Shown here: positions 9,325 through 18,657 of the stretch, in pieces
How positions within the stretch are numbered: position 1 is the first letter of the stretch
Layout of the letters: every line of letters starts with the position of its first letter
The notes under the pieces: generated by a model
Told to the model about the DNA's origin: nothing
Databases searched by the model: none
Seen by the model: the letters and a program-made list of their open reading frames with translations, nothing else
Position numbers and translations under genes: made by a program
Origin: Nitrospinaceae bacterium
GTDB lineage: Bacteria; UBA8248
DNA length: 64,000 bases
Reading direction: 5' to 3'
NCBI GenBank assembly: GCA_018669005.1
Contig: JABJAL010000011.1
Coordinates: 20,550 to 84,549 of the forward strand

Positions 9325-10523
9325 GTGGTGCCGTCCGTATCGAGATTCTTGCATCCAAGATGGGCGAAAAAGCCCGCCTGGGGAGGTTGGATACCCCTCA
9401 CGGGGCCGTTGATACACCTGCCTTCATGGCGGTGGGCACCCAAGCCACAGTCAAAACGCTTGATCCAGCCGATCTAAGGTCTTCGGGCTGTCAAATCATC
9501 CTTGCCAATGCCTACCATCTCTCTCTTCGCCCTGGCGCCGAGCTCATTGGCCGTCTCGGTGGACTACACGGGTTCATGGGATGGGAGGGCCCCATTCTCA
9601 CCGACAGCGGCGGTTATCAGCTTTTCAGTCTGGCGCCGCTGGCCAAGGTCACGGATGAGGGTATTGATTTCCAAAGCCATCTCGATGGGACGCGCCTGAA
9701 ACTCACCCCCGAGCGGGTGGTCGAGATACAAGAAGCCCTCGGACCCGATATCGCGATGGTGCTTGATGAGCCGCTGGGGTTCCCTCATACGAGAGAGCGG
9801 GCCGAGGATGCCCTCGGGCGCACGACGGCGTGGGCCGAGCGCTCGAAGGCGGCCCACAGCCGGGCGGATCAGGCTTTATTCGGCATTGTGCAGGGAGGGG
9901 CGTTCCCTGACTTGAGACAAGAGAGCGCCCGGCAGCTGGTGGCGCTGGATATGGATGGCTACGCCGTGGGCGGGCTGAGCCTGGGGGAGGGAAAGAGCCA
10001 GACCGACGAGTTGCTTGACGCTGCGACGGATATTCTTCCGGCGGATAAACCCCGCTATGTCATGGGGATGGGAACTCCGGCCGATCTTGTTCGCGGCGTT
10101 GGACGTGGGGCGGACATGTTCGATTGTGTCATGCCCACTCGCCATGCCCGAAGGGGAAATCTTTTCACATGGGAGGGACGCATTTCAATTAAGAACGCGG
10201 CGAATGCCGAGAATCCAGATCCCATTGGTGAGGGGTGTGGATGTCCCACCTGCCAAAAGGGCTATAGCCGGGCGTATCTGCGACATCTTTTCAAGGCCGA
10301 AGAAATGCTGGGCTACCGGCTGATGACGGTGCACAATCTGTTCTTTTACCAAGAGGTTCTTAGCAGGGCGCGAGAGGCGATAGGAGAAGGGAACTTCACC
10401 TCTTGGGCCAAAGAGATTCTTTCTGGGCCCCTGGGGGCCGATCCTGGACCCTCTGGCGGTAGTGAGGGGCGACCTGAGGCGAGTGGACGACCGCTTGCTG
10501 GGGGCAAAAAGAAATCAGAGTAA
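9321..10523 (+). CDS. tgt: tRNA-guanine transglycosylase
   Basis: Exchanges guanine 34 of tRNAs with GUN anticodons for a queuosine precursor. The catalytic Asp residues are in LTDSGGYQLF (Asp95) and MFDCVMPTRHARRG (Asp268, the nucleophile by alignment with E. coli). The zinc site CGCPTC...VHN is present. The usual bacterial FDEC motif reads LDEP here, so the Cys that lines the base pocket is replaced by Pro. The last 30 or so residues are a Gly/Pro/Ser-rich tail ending in KKKSE. The ATG overlaps the mlaF stop as ATGA. It precedes yajC-secDF, a very common order. Confidence 0.94.
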   Translation: MSGAVRIEILASKMGEKARLGRLDTPHGAVDTPAFMAVGTQATVKTLDPADLRSSGCQIILANAYHLSLRPGAELIGRLGGLHGFMGWEGPILTDSGGYQLFSLAPLAKVTDEGIDFQSHLDGTRLKLTPERVVEIQEALGPDIAMVLDEPLGFPHTRERAEDALGRTTAWAERSKAAHSRADQALFGIVQGGAFPDLRQESARQLVALDMDGYAVGGLSLGEGKSQTDELLDAATDILPADKPRYVMGMGTPADLVRGVGRGADMFDCVMPTRHARRGNLFTWEGRISIKNAANAENPDPIGEGCGCPTCQKGYSRAYLRHLFKAEEMLGYRLMTVHNLFFYQEVLSRAREAIGEGNFTSWAKEILSGPLGADPGPSGGSEGRPEASGRPLAGGKKKSE

Positions 10524-10582
10524 ATCCCTGATTATGCAAGCGTTTGCTTGACAAGGTCCCCCTGCTTTGCTACCAAACGGGG

Positions 10583-10608
10583 GGCGCCCTGCCGGGCGTC
10601 TTTTTTTT
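10583..10608 (+). terminator. Intrinsic terminator between tgt and yajC
   Basis: The 7-bp GC-rich stem GGCGCCC/GGGCGTC (one G-T pair) with loop TGCC is followed by eight T. It stands only 18 bases before the yajC start codon, so it may also act as an attenuator on yajC-secDF. Confidence 0.75.
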
Positions 10609-10625
10609 GAGAGGAGAGGTGCAAA

Positions 10626-11012
10626 GTGAATTTTTTGACAGATGTTCTTGGCGGTGCGAGAAACGCTTGGGCCATGGCGGCGCCGGGCGGTGCTGGCGGA
10701 GAGTCGCCGAGTATTCTGGTGAGTCTTTTCCCATTTCTGATCGTTTTCGTCATTATTTATTTTCTGATGATACGGCCCCAGCAAAAAAAGCAGCAAGCGC
10801 AGCAGGAAATGCTCAATACGCTCAAGGCTGGAGATCAGGTGACGGCTGCCGGGATGTATGGTGAAATCACCCGCGTCAAGGATGATGTGATACAGGTTCA
10901 GGTGGCTGATAATATACGCCTTCGTTTCGTGCGCTCGGCGGTCTCGAAGTTGCCGGGCGAGAGTGGGGCGGAAGAATCGAAAGACAAGTCTTCGGACAAA
11001 GAGAAGTCCTAG
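10626..11012 (+). CDS. yajC: Preprotein translocase subunit YajC
   Basis: A small inner-membrane partner of SecDF. It has one hydrophobic segment (about residues 36-54, LVSLFPFLIVFVIIYFLMI) followed by the family signature RPQQKKQQ and a cytoplasmic domain. At 128 aa the length is normal or slightly long, with a charged tail. The start is a GTG with GAGAGGAG ten or so bases upstream. Its position before secD is conserved. Confidence 0.92.
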   Translation: MNFLTDVLGGARNAWAMAAPGGAGGESPSILVSLFPFLIVFVIIYFLMIRPQQKKQQAQQEMLNTLKAGDQVTAAGMYGEITRVKDDVIQVQVADNIRLRFVRSAVSKLPGESGAEESKDKSSDKEKS

Positions 11013-11111
11013 AAACGCTTTGCGCCGCATAGCGCGGGATTTGCCCGCGAAGGGTTTTCCCCCTCGCAGGGGTGTCTGCGGCGGCAGGAGATGAGCGATG
11101 AGGAGAAGTGA

Positions 11112-12659
11112 ATGAAGGGGCTGGGTTGGCGAGCGGGATTGATAGCCGTGATCGTGGTTGTTGCGGCTTATTTCATGATTCCTCCCAAAGAGCGAATCAA
11201 TCTGGGGTTGGACCTTCAGGGCGGGATTCATTTGGTCCTTGAGGTGCAGGCAGAAAAGGCGGTTACGGCGAAAGTTGACCGCTATTTTGGTGAAATCAAA
11301 GATCGCCTTGTCTCGGACGATATCCGCACCCGAAGCCTCAAGCGGAAGGGAAGGCAGGTCACGATCGCCCTGCACAGAGAATCGGACCGCGCGAAACTGG
11401 TGGCCCTGATGGGGGGGTATGCCGACCTTGCGCTTCAGAGCTCCGAGGGCAATCCCCCTGTTTTCGTTTACTCATATCCCGATGAAGTGGCCCGCCAGAC
11501 GATGGAGCAGGCCATTTCCCAGGCGCTAGAGACGATTAGAAACCGCATCGACCAGTTTGGGGTACGCGAGCCTACTCTACAGCGCCAGGGCGAGCGTCGG
11601 ATCATCATCCAGCTGCCGGGCGTGAAAGATCCCTCGCGGGCCAAGGCGCTTATCGGCAAGACGGCGCTCCTTGAATTTAAAATGGTGGATCCGAACGCCG
11701 ATACCGCTCAGGCGGAAAAAACAGGCGCTCCCGAGGGTCTTGAGCTTATTTATCAGATCACCCGAGACAAGACGTCGGGCGAGATCGTTCGCCGGCGGCC
11801 GGTGCTAGTCAAAAAGGAAGCCTATCTCACTGGTGATAACCTTACGAATGCGCGTGTTGAGATTGGCGACCGCTTCAGCGAGCCCTACGTCACTGTGAGT
11901 TTCGATTCGGTCGGCGCCCAGGCGTTTGATCGAATTACGGCGGCGAACGTGGGCCGCCAGCTGGCCATCGTTCTAGATGGCGTGGCCTACTCCACCCCGG
12001 TGATTCAGGAGCGAATCTCGGGGGGGCGAGCGCAGATATCGGGAAGCTTCCAGATGGATGAGGCACGAGATTTAGCCATTGCCCTCAGAGCGGGTGCGCT
12101 TCCTGCACCGGTCGAGGTGCTCGAGGAGCGCAACGTCGGTCCATCGCTTGGCGCCGACTCAATCCGCCAGGGAATCGTCAGCATTATCGTGGGCTTCTTG
12201 CTCGTCATGGTGTTCATGGCGATTTACTACAAGTGGAGTGGTGCGGTCGCGATACTGGCGCTTTTGTTGAACCTGCTCTTGTTGGTTGGGGCGCTCGGGT
12301 TTTTCGAGGCGACGCTTACCCTTCCGGGCATCGCTGGCGTGGTGCTCACGGTGGGTATGGCGGTTGACGCTAACGTATTGATTTTTGAGCGGATACGAGA
12401 AGAGCTGCGCCTTGGAAAAACTATCCGCTCGGCCATCGACGCCGGCTACGGTAAGGCATTTTTCACAATACTTGATGCGAACGTGACGACTTTGATCGCC
12501 GCGCTCGTTCTTCTTCAATTTGGCACCGGCCCGATTAAGGGCTTTGCCATCACGCTGAGCATAGGAATTATTGCATCGATGTTTACCGCGATTTTCGTTA
12601 CGCGGTTCATCTATGATTTTGTCCTCACACGCAGCGACATCAGGAGCCTGAGCATCTAA
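11112..12659 (+). CDS. secD: Protein translocase subunit SecD
   Basis: An RND-type membrane protein that uses the proton gradient to help pull secreted proteins through SecYEG. The protein (515 aa) has one N-terminal membrane segment, the LGLDLQGG motif at about residue 30, a periplasmic P1/P4 region, and five C-terminal membrane segments including GMAVDANVLIFERIREE. Its length suits a non-fused SecD. The stop overlaps the secF start as TAATG. Confidence 0.95.
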   Translation: MKGLGWRAGLIAVIVVVAAYFMIPPKERINLGLDLQGGIHLVLEVQAEKAVTAKVDRYFGEIKDRLVSDDIRTRSLKRKGRQVTIALHRESDRAKLVALMGGYADLALQSSEGNPPVFVYSYPDEVARQTMEQAISQALETIRNRIDQFGVREPTLQRQGERRIIIQLPGVKDPSRAKALIGKTALLEFKMVDPNADTAQAEKTGAPEGLELIYQITRDKTSGEIVRRRPVLVKKEAYLTGDNLTNARVEIGDRFSEPYVTVSFDSVGAQAFDRITAANVGRQLAIVLDGVAYSTPVIQERISGGRAQISGSFQMDEARDLAIALRAGALPAPVEVLEERNVGPSLGADSIRQGIVSIIVGFLLVMVFMAIYYKWSGAVAILALLLNLLLLVGALGFFEATLTLPGIAGVVLTVGMAVDANVLIFERIREELRLGKTIRSAIDAGYGKAFFTILDANVTTLIAALVLLQFGTGPIKGFAITLSIGIIASMFTAIFVTRFIYDFVLTRSDIRSLSI

Positions 12660-13582
12660 TGCAAATCTTCCGGCCGGATACAAATTTTGATTTCATTGGA
12701 AAGTGGAGGATTTTTGCGGGCGGCTCGGGTGTGGCTGTGTTGCTCTCGCTCGTTTTACTCGCCTCGGTCGGAATTAACATGGGCATCGATTTTACAGGCG
12801 GCACCCTGGTCCAGGTGCAATTCAAGGAAGTGCAGCCCATCGCTAAAGTTCGCTCGGCTGCTGCCTCGCTAGCGCTGGGTGACACGGTGGTACAGAATTT
12901 TGGTTCCGATAAAGAGTTTCTCATCCGCGTTGAGAAGAGCATTGGCTCGACACGCGGGGTGGGCGAGCGGGTTGCCGGTGCGCTCGCTAAAAGTTTTGGT
13001 AAGGGTACGTTCGATGTGCGCCGCACCGAGAGCGTGGGCCCCCAGATTGGACGCGATCTCAGGGAAAAAGCGTTGAGCAGCATGCTCTTTGCCCTGGTCG
13101 GCATTCTTATTTACGTGAGCGTTCGCTTTCAGTTTCGGCAAGCTGTTGCCTCTGTCATTGCCCTGCTGCACGACGTCATTGTCACCCTGGGTGTTTTCTC
13201 CATCTCGGGCAAGGAGTTCTCTCTTCCTATCGTGGCGGCGCTGCTGACGATAGTGGGCTACTCGCTCAACGACACAATTGTCGTCTTTGATCGGATTAGA
13301 GAAAATACGCGGCTCTCGCGCCGATCTGAGTTTGCTGATCTCATCAACCAATCCGTGAACCAGACGCTCTCGCGCACCGTTCTCACCTCGGGGACCACGC
13401 TGGTCGCTGTCCTCGCATTTTTATTCTTGGGGGGAGAGGTGATAGCCGATGTGGCCTTCACGTTGGTTATCGGCATTATTGCGGGTACTTATTCTTCAGT
13501 TTACGTCGCGAGCCCACTGCTTTTAGTTTGGCCTGAGAAGTCCAAGGGCGGTTCGGGCAAAAAAACGGCGGCAAAGGCGTAA
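12659..13582 (+). CDS. secF: Protein translocase subunit SecF
   Basis: Partner of SecD in the membrane. The 307-aa protein begins with a membrane segment followed by GIDFTGGTLVQVQF, and carries the RND signature YSLNDTIVVFDRIREN with the conserved Asp residues. It ends in a Lys/Gly/Ala-rich tail. The start overlaps the secD stop by one base, so the two are coupled. No clear terminator was seen in the 84 bases before the convergent gene. Confidence 0.95.
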   Translation: MQIFRPDTNFDFIGKWRIFAGGSGVAVLLSLVLLASVGINMGIDFTGGTLVQVQFKEVQPIAKVRSAAASLALGDTVVQNFGSDKEFLIRVEKSIGSTRGVGERVAGALAKSFGKGTFDVRRTESVGPQIGRDLREKALSSMLFALVGILIYVSVRFQFRQAVASVIALLHDVIVTLGVFSISGKEFSLPIVAALLTIVGYSLNDTIVVFDRIRENTRLSRRSEFADLINQSVNQTLSRTVLTSGTTLVAVLAFLFLGGEVIADVAFTLVIGIIAGTYSSVYVASPLLLVWPEKSKGGSGKKTAAKA

Positions 13583-13666
13583 ACAACTCTGGCTACACCT
13601 GAAAGGGTACAAAGCCGGAGCCCGAAAAAAATCCTGTTTAAATCTCTAGGAACAACATTGACGCGG

Positions 13667-14278
13667 CTAGTTTTTCGCGGCTGATTCTTTCGGCTTCGCC
13701 TCGGCGAGAAGGGCCTCGATAATGTGGATGCCCTGGGGAGAGCCCCAATCGCGGTAGCCAAGACTTCCGCCGATGACTTGTCCTGCCCGGTTCACCAAAA
13801 AATTAGTGGGTGTGTAGCGTGCGTTGAATATGGGGCTCACTTTTCCGCTTGGGTCCAAAAGGTTGGGGAAGGTGAGTTTATTTTTATCGACATAAGGTTT
13901 CACCAGCGATGAGTTTCTGTCCATTGATATGGCGAGGATGGTGAATCCTTGGTCTTTGTACTTGTTGTAAATCTTCTCGAAAGCAGCCCGCTCTCGTAGG
14001 CAGTAGGGTCAGTGAGTCGTCCAAAAGTTGATGAGTATGACCTTGCCGGTCTGATCTTTTGTGTTGAAATTTTTACCAAAAATATCGGGAAGAGAAAACT
14101 CAGGGAGAGGAACCGGCTTGATGACCTGGACTTTAAGATCGCCCATAAGAGAGGCCAGGGTGCGGTCCATGAGGGTCTTTTCATGTTTGGCTGAAGCCGA
14201 GATAGCGCCCCCGAGGAGCAAGCTGGCGATAATGGTGATACCCAATAAGCTATTGATAAATAATCGAAAACGTCTCAA
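13667..14278 (-). CDS. TlpA-like thiol-disulfide oxidoreductase with in-frame UGA (probable selenoprotein)
   Basis: A secreted thioredoxin-fold protein of the TlpA/AhpC-TSA type. One continuous frame is broken only by a TGA at 14011-14009. Before it stands VILINFWTTH, after it PYCLRERAAFEKIYNKYK, so the TGA falls exactly on the first Cys of the family C-x-x-C motif, giving U-P-Y-C (Sec90, Cys93). Downstream the fold continues normally (GFTILAISMD, LLDPSGKVSPIFNARYTPTNFLVN) to a stop 114 codons later. A hairpin suited to a bacterial SECIS follows the TGA. The N-terminus is a signal peptide (RRFRLFINSLLGITIIASLLLGG... with ASA). I prefer the TTG at 14278 because GGAGAAGGG stands just upstream; a TTG at 14317 is also in frame. 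With Sec inserted the protein is 203 aa. The alternative, a pseudogene with one nonsense mutation, is less likely given the position and the hairpin. Confidence 0.82.
13978..13996 (-). promoter_or_regulatory. Candidate bacterial SECIS hairpin
   Basis: In the mRNA the stem CGAGAGC/GCUUUCG (seven pairs, one G-U) encloses the loop GGGCU. The first loop base is 20 nucleotides after the UGA. Bacterial SECIS elements are coding-region hairpins just downstream of the UGA with G residues at the start of a small apical loop; E. coli fdhF has GGUCU at about the same distance. Position, loop and stem all fit, but this was judged by eye. Confidence 0.7.
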
Positions 14279-14425
14279 TTGCCCTTCTCCATGCCTGATG
14301 AATTCATAGCGAATCAAAACTTGCCTAATTATCTAACAATGGTGGGCCGGAAAGATTCCCGGTGGAGAGCAGGTGCCTTCTTGCTATCTAAGCCATTTTA
14401 ATTAGCAGAAAAGATTATTCTTGGA

Positions 14426-15634
14426 CTATTTCTCCTGTGAGCGAACGCCGAGGCGGAGCGCATTCAAGCGGATGAAGCCCTCGGCGTCCTTGTGCGAGTA
14501 TATCGAATCCTCCTCGAAGGTCGCGAGCTCTGGCCGGTAGAGGTTATTCTCCTCGGGCGCTTTTCTTCCGACTGCCTGGCAGCTTCCTTTGAACAGCTTG
14601 ATTCGCGCGACACCTGTTACTGATTTTGCGGCCTCATCGATAGCGCTTTGTAAAAATTCCCGCTCGGGAGCGAACCAGAAGCCGTTGTAAACGAGTTCGG
14701 CGTATTTGGGGATGAGCGAGTCCCGCAGATGCAGCACCTCGCGGTCCATCGTCAGCGACTCAACCGCTCTTCTAGCGCAATGGATTACGGTGCCCGCAGG
14801 TGTTTCGTACACCCCCCGGCTCTTCATGCCCACGAAGCGATTTTCCACCAGATCCACTCGACCGACGCCGTGTTCGCCAGCGATTATGTTGAGTTTTTCC
14901 ATGAGCACCCTCGGGGTGAGTTTTTCCCCCTGGAGCGACACGGGATCGCCTGCCTCGAAGCCAAGTTCGACATAGGCAGGCGTATCGGGGGCTTTCTCAG
15001 GGGAAACCGAGAGGCGGAACATGTCCTCGGGCGGCTCGGCCCAGGGGTCCTCAAGAATGCCCCCCTCGAAGCTGATGTGTAGAAGATTGCGGTCCATCGA
15101 ATAGGGTTTTTCCGCCGTCACGGGAACGGGGATGCCGTGGGCCTCGGCGTAGGCGATGAGCTGTTGTCTGCCGCCAAAATCCCACTCCCGCCAGGGAGCT
15201 ATGACGCGAATCCTCGGGTCCATCGCCCGGTAGGTGAGCTCAAAGCGTACCTGATCGTTGCCCTTGCCGGTGGCTCCATGTCCGACGGCATCGGCCCCCG
15301 TTTTTTTGGCGATATCCATCTGCCCCTTCGCAATTATGGGCCGTGCGATGGAGGTGCCCAGCAGGTAGCTTCCCTCGTATACGGCGCCCGCCCGAAGCAT
15401 CGGGAATACATAGTCGCTCGCGAACTCATCCTGAAGGTCGAGGACGTAGCATTCATCGGCACCCGTTGAGAGGGCTTTTTCCTCAAGTCCCTCTAGCTCC
15501 TCATCTCCCTGGCCGACGTTGGCGGCGTAGGCGACGATTGCGCAGTCATATTTTTCCTTGATCCACTTGAGCATCACGGAGGTGTCCAGCCCTCCGGAGT
15601 AGGCGACAACAACTTTTTTTGGATTAGAGGGCAT
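14426..15634 (-). CDS. argG: Argininosuccinate synthase
   Basis: Joins citrulline and aspartate with ATP in the penultimate step of arginine synthesis. The N-terminal [12 protein letters not shown] is the ATP pyrophosphatase loop. [16 protein letters not shown] and [11 protein letters not shown] are further family motifs. I use the ATG at 15634 because GGAGG lies six bases upstream; an in-frame ATG at 15649 would put that site inside the protein. With this start the product is 402 aa. The start overlaps the end of argF by 11 bases. It is the last arg gene of the argB-argD-argF-argG run. Confidence 0.95.
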   Translation of the reverse strand: MPSNPKKVVVAYSGGLDTSVMLKWIKEKYDCAIVAYAANVGQGDEELEGLEEKALSTGADECYVLDLQDEFASDYVFPMLRAGAVYEGSYLLGTSIARPIIAKGQMDIAKKTGADAVGHGATGKGNDQVRFELTYRAMDPRIRVIAPWREWDFGGRQQLIAYAEAHGIPVPVTAEKPYSMDRNLLHISFEGGILEDPWAEPPEDMFRLSVSPEKAPDTPAYVELGFEAGDPVSLQGEKLTPRVLMEKLNIIAGEHGVGRVDLVENRFVGMKSRGVYETPAGTVIHCARRAVESLTMDREVLHLRDSLIPKYAELVYNGFWFAPEREFLQSAIDEAAKSVTGVARIKLFKGSCQAVGRKAPEENNLYRPELATFEEDSIYSHKDAEGFIRLNALRLGVRSQEK

Positions 15635-16562
15635 TTTTTCCTCCGGCAAGAATCTCGAGAAGGATCTTCTGGGCGTAGAGGCGGTTTCCCGCCTGCTCGA
15701 AGACCGCGCTTCTCGGCCCGTCGATCAATTCGTCTTCAACTTCCTCGCCTCGGTGGGCGGGGAGGCAGTGCATAAAAATGGCGTCAGGCTCGGCATTTCG
15801 AAAGGCAGCCTCATTTACCTGGTAGGGGGCGAGGGCCTTCATGCGGCGGTCAGATTCTGATTCCTGGCCCATGGACACCCAAACGTCAGTATAAATGGCG
15901 TGAGCGCCTTCCGTGGCACTCTGAACGTCGCTTGAGATATCGATCGAGGCCCCCGATGCGGCCGCAAGCTCGCGGGTTTTTTCAATCACCCCGTCGTCCG
16001 GCTCAAACCCCGGTGCGCAGGCCGCACTGACGTTGACGCCGATCAGGGCGCCCACGAGCATAAGGGAGTGGAGAACGTTGTTCCCATCGCCTAGGTAGGC
16101 AATTTTTAGCCCTTGTGTTTTTCCGAACCGCTCGCGCATGGTGAGATAGTCGGCGAGTGCCTGGCAGGGGTGGTGCAAATCGGTGAGCCCGTTGATAACG
16201 GGTACCGAGGCATGCTTGGCTAGCTCTTCAATCCGGTCGTGGCCAAACGTGCGCACGATGATGCCGTCCACATATTCACTCAGAACCTTCGCGCTGTCCG
16301 CCAAGGTTTCCCCGCGGCTGAGCTGGGTATCTTTAGGTGAGAGAAACAAGCTGCTACCGCCAAGTTGTGAGACACCCACCTGGAAGGAAACCCGCGTACG
16401 CGTCGAGGTCTTCTCGAAGAGCAGGGCAAAGTTTTTCCCGGCGAGGGAGGTGTGGGTTTTTCCCGCCTTGGTTTCTTTTTTCTGAACGACGGCTCTCTCG
16501 ATGAGGCCGAGCGTTTCATTCGCAGTGAGTTCAAGGCCGGAGAGATAATCTCGTTTCGTCAT
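15624..16562 (-). CDS. argF: Ornithine carbamoyltransferase
   Basis: Makes citrulline from ornithine and carbamoyl phosphate. The carbamoyl phosphate motif STRTRVSF, the [11 protein letters not shown] motif and the ornithine-binding [10 protein letters not shown] are all present in a 312-aa protein of normal length. The start overlaps the argD stop as ATGA, and the end carries the Shine-Dalgarno sequence of argG. Confidence 0.95.
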   Translation of the reverse strand: MTKRDYLSGLELTANETLGLIERAVVQKKETKAGKTHTSLAGKNFALLFEKTSTRTRVSFQVGVSQLGGSSLFLSPKDTQLSRGETLADSAKVLSEYVDGIIVRTFGHDRIEELAKHASVPVINGLTDLHHPCQALADYLTMRERFGKTQGLKIAYLGDGNNVLHSLMLVGALIGVNVSAACAPGFEPDDGVIEKTRELAAASGASIDISSDVQSATEGAHAIYTDVWVSMGQESESDRRMKALAPYQVNEAAFRNAEPDAIFMHCLPAHRGEEVEDELIDGPRSAVFEQAGNRLYAQKILLEILAGGKNAL

Positions 16563-17752
16563 GCCGCCATTTCCCCTAGCGCGCTGTCGAGAAACTCGAG
16601 CACCTTTTCAATCATTTCCTTTTCGACGACGAGAGGCGGGAGAAGCCGGAAGACCGAAGGGCCGGCGGAGATCAGCAAAATGCCAGCCGCAAGCGCTTTA
16701 CCTACAATGACAGAGGCATCGCCATCGAGCTCGCAGCCGATGATGAGTCCCTTGCCCCTGACTTCTTTGATGATCGAATGGCGCGTGGCCAGCTCACGAA
16801 GGCCTGCCATGGCAAATTCACCCATCTCGGCTACGTGGTCGAGAAAACCGGGGGAGAGGGTGACATCCATAGCTGCGCAGGCGGCCGCTGTGGCGAGATA
16901 GTTTCCGCCGAAGGTGGCCGCGTGGTCGCCCGGCTCGAAGGCCATGGCCTTATCTGTGGCCACGATGGCCCCGATGGCGGTCCCGCCTCCTAGGGCCTTG
17001 GCGAGGGCCATGACATCCGGCTGGACATCGAAGTGCTCGTGGGCCCAGAGCTTGCCTGTGCGGCCCATGCCGACCTGAACTTCATCGAAGATAAGGAGCA
17101 GGTCGTTGGCGTCGCAAATTGCCCGCAAGCCCTTGAGGTAGTCATCTGAGGGGACATTGACGCCGCCCTCGCCCTGGATGGGTTCGACCATGATGGCGCA
17201 AGTCTGGTCCGAGATGGCAGCGGCGGCGGATTCGACATCATCAAAGGGTAGATACCTGAAACCGGGCAGAAGCGGCGAGAAACCTTTGTGGAATTTCTCT
17301 TGCCCTGTTGCCGAGAGCGAGGCCATGGTCCGTCCATGGAAGCTTTGCTCGAAGGTCAATATTTCGTGGCGACCCTCACCGTATTTTTTGAAGGAGTATT
17401 TTCGGGCGAGTTTGATCGACGCCTCGCCTGCCTCGGTTCCGCTGTTGCAGAAAAAGGCTTTGTCGGCAAACGAATTTTCGGCTAGCCGCTGGGCAAGCTT
17501 AATCTGAGGCTCGATGTGGTAGAGGTTCGAGACGTGAACCAGCTCGCCTGCCTGTTTGCGTATGGCCTCGGTGACGGCTGGATGGCTGTGGCCGAGGCTG
17601 CAAACGGCTAGCCCGGATACGAAGTCGAGGTATTCTCTCCCATCAGCGTCCCAGAGGCGGCAACCCTCGCCCCGCACAAAGGCAACCGGAAAGCGGCCAT
17701 AGGTGGGGGCAACGTATTTTTCTGCCAGGGCGATCAAATCTGCGTTCGACAT
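16559..17752 (-). CDS. argD: Acetylornithine aminotransferase
   Basis: A PLP-dependent class III aminotransferase acting on N-acetylglutamate semialdehyde in arginine synthesis, possibly also in lysine synthesis. Visible are the cofactor segment SGTEAGEASIKLARK, the SFHGRTMASLSATGQ motif, IFDEVQVGMGRTGKLW, and the PLP lysine in MALAKALGGG. The 397-aa length is normal. It lies 29 bases after argB. Confidence 0.94.
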   Translation of the reverse strand: MSNADLIALAEKYVAPTYGRFPVAFVRGEGCRLWDADGREYLDFVSGLAVCSLGHSHPAVTEAIRKQAGELVHVSNLYHIEPQIKLAQRLAENSFADKAFFCNSGTEAGEASIKLARKYSFKKYGEGRHEILTFEQSFHGRTMASLSATGQEKFHKGFSPLLPGFRYLPFDDVESAAAAISDQTCAIMVEPIQGEGGVNVPSDDYLKGLRAICDANDLLLIFDEVQVGMGRTGKLWAHEHFDVQPDVMALAKALGGGTAIGAIVATDKAMAFEPGDHAATFGGNYLATAAACAAMDVTLSPGFLDHVAEMGEFAMAGLRELATRHSIIKEVRGKGLIIGCELDGDASVIVGKALAAGILLISAGPSVFRLLPPLVVEKEMIEKVLEFLDSALGEMAA

Positions 17753-17781
17753 CGGCTTTCCTTTTTTTTTGCGTTTTGGAA

Positions 17782-18657
17782 TCAGGCGACGATTTCGGTC
17801 CCAATTCCCTCGTCGGTGAATACTTCGAGCAATACGGCGTGGGGAACGCGCCCGTCCAGTATATGGGCCTTGCTCACGCCCTGGGAAAGGGCGTCGAGGC
17901 AGGCATCCACCTTGGGGATCATGCCGCCCTTGATGACGCCGGATTTTTTCAGCTTCTCCACTTCGGCCCTGTCCAGCGTGCTGATTAGCTTGCCGCTATC
18001 GTCCAAAATACCTGGGACGTCGGTCAGGAGTATGAATTTTTCGGCCTCGAGCGCACCCGCAACAGCTCCTGCCGCCGAGTCGGCGTTGATGTTGTAGACC
18101 TTTGAGTCCTCACCAACGCCGAGGGGAGCGATGACGGGAATGAAGCCGCCGTCCGCGAGGTGGTGGATGATGTCCGGGTTCACTTCTTTGACCTCGCCAA
18201 CCTGGCCGAGGTCGTATTGTTCATCCTCGCCGTCCCCGCCCTTTCGGGTCAGGGTGAGTTTGGTGGCCGAGGTGAGACCGGCATCCGAGCCCGAGAGGCC
18301 CACGGCCTTGCCGCCGTGGTGGTTGATGAGGCGGACGATACCTTTATTGGTCGAGCCGGCGAGCACCATCTCGACGACGCCGACTGTTTCCTCATCGGTG
18401 ACCCTGAGGCCTTCGATGAACTCGGAGTCTTTGCCGAGTTTCTTTAGCGTCTCGCCGATCTGAGGCCCTCCGCCGTGGACGACGACGATGTTAATGCCAA
18501 TGTATTTGAGCAAGATAATGTCCTGGGCAAAGGGGTCGTGGAGCTCCTTTTGCACCTGTGCGGCGCCACCATACTTGACGACGACGGTCTTGCCAGCGAA
18601 CCGCTGCATGTAGGGCAGGGCTTCGACGAGGGTTGCGGCTCTTTCTCTCGGGTCCAT
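17782..18657 (-). CDS. argB: Acetylglutamate kinase
   Basis: Phosphorylates N-acetylglutamate, often the arginine-regulated step. VVKYGGAAQ and VVHGGGPQIGETLKKLG are the phosphate- and substrate-binding motifs; NINADSAAGAVAGALEAEKF is the nucleotide-binding part. A longer frame reaches 18762, but I start at the ATG at 18657: it has GGGAG at good spacing and gives 291 aa, the usual size. It is the first gene of the arg operon, with 247 non-coding bases between it and hslU that probably hold the promoter. Confidence 0.94.
   Translation of the reverse strand: MDPRERAATLVEALPYMQRFAGKTVVVKYGGAAQVQKELHDPFAQDIILLKYIGINIVVVHGGGPQIGETLKKLGKDSEFIEGLRVTDEETVGVVEMVLAGSTNKGIVRLINHHGGKAVGLSGSDAGLTSATKLTLTRKGGDGEDEQYDLGQVGEVKEVNPDIIHHLADGGFIPVIAPLGVGEDSKVYNINADSAAGAVAGALEAEKFILLTDVPGILDDSGKLISTLDRAEVEKLKKSGVIKGGMIPKVDACLDALSQGVSKAHILDGRVPHAVLLEVFTDEGIGTEIVA

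Noticed and set aside
10515..11375. 286-codon minus-strand frame over yajC and the start of secD
   Set aside because: Composition is Arg/His/Leu-rich as expected for an antisense shadow, and it covers a clear yajC and an intrinsic terminator.
14009..14317. A stand-alone 102-residue secreted protein ending at TGA, with a second 85-residue gene starting at 13924
   Set aside because: The two parts share one frame and together make a normal thioredoxin-fold protein; the TGA lies at the active-site Cys, so they are treated as one gene.
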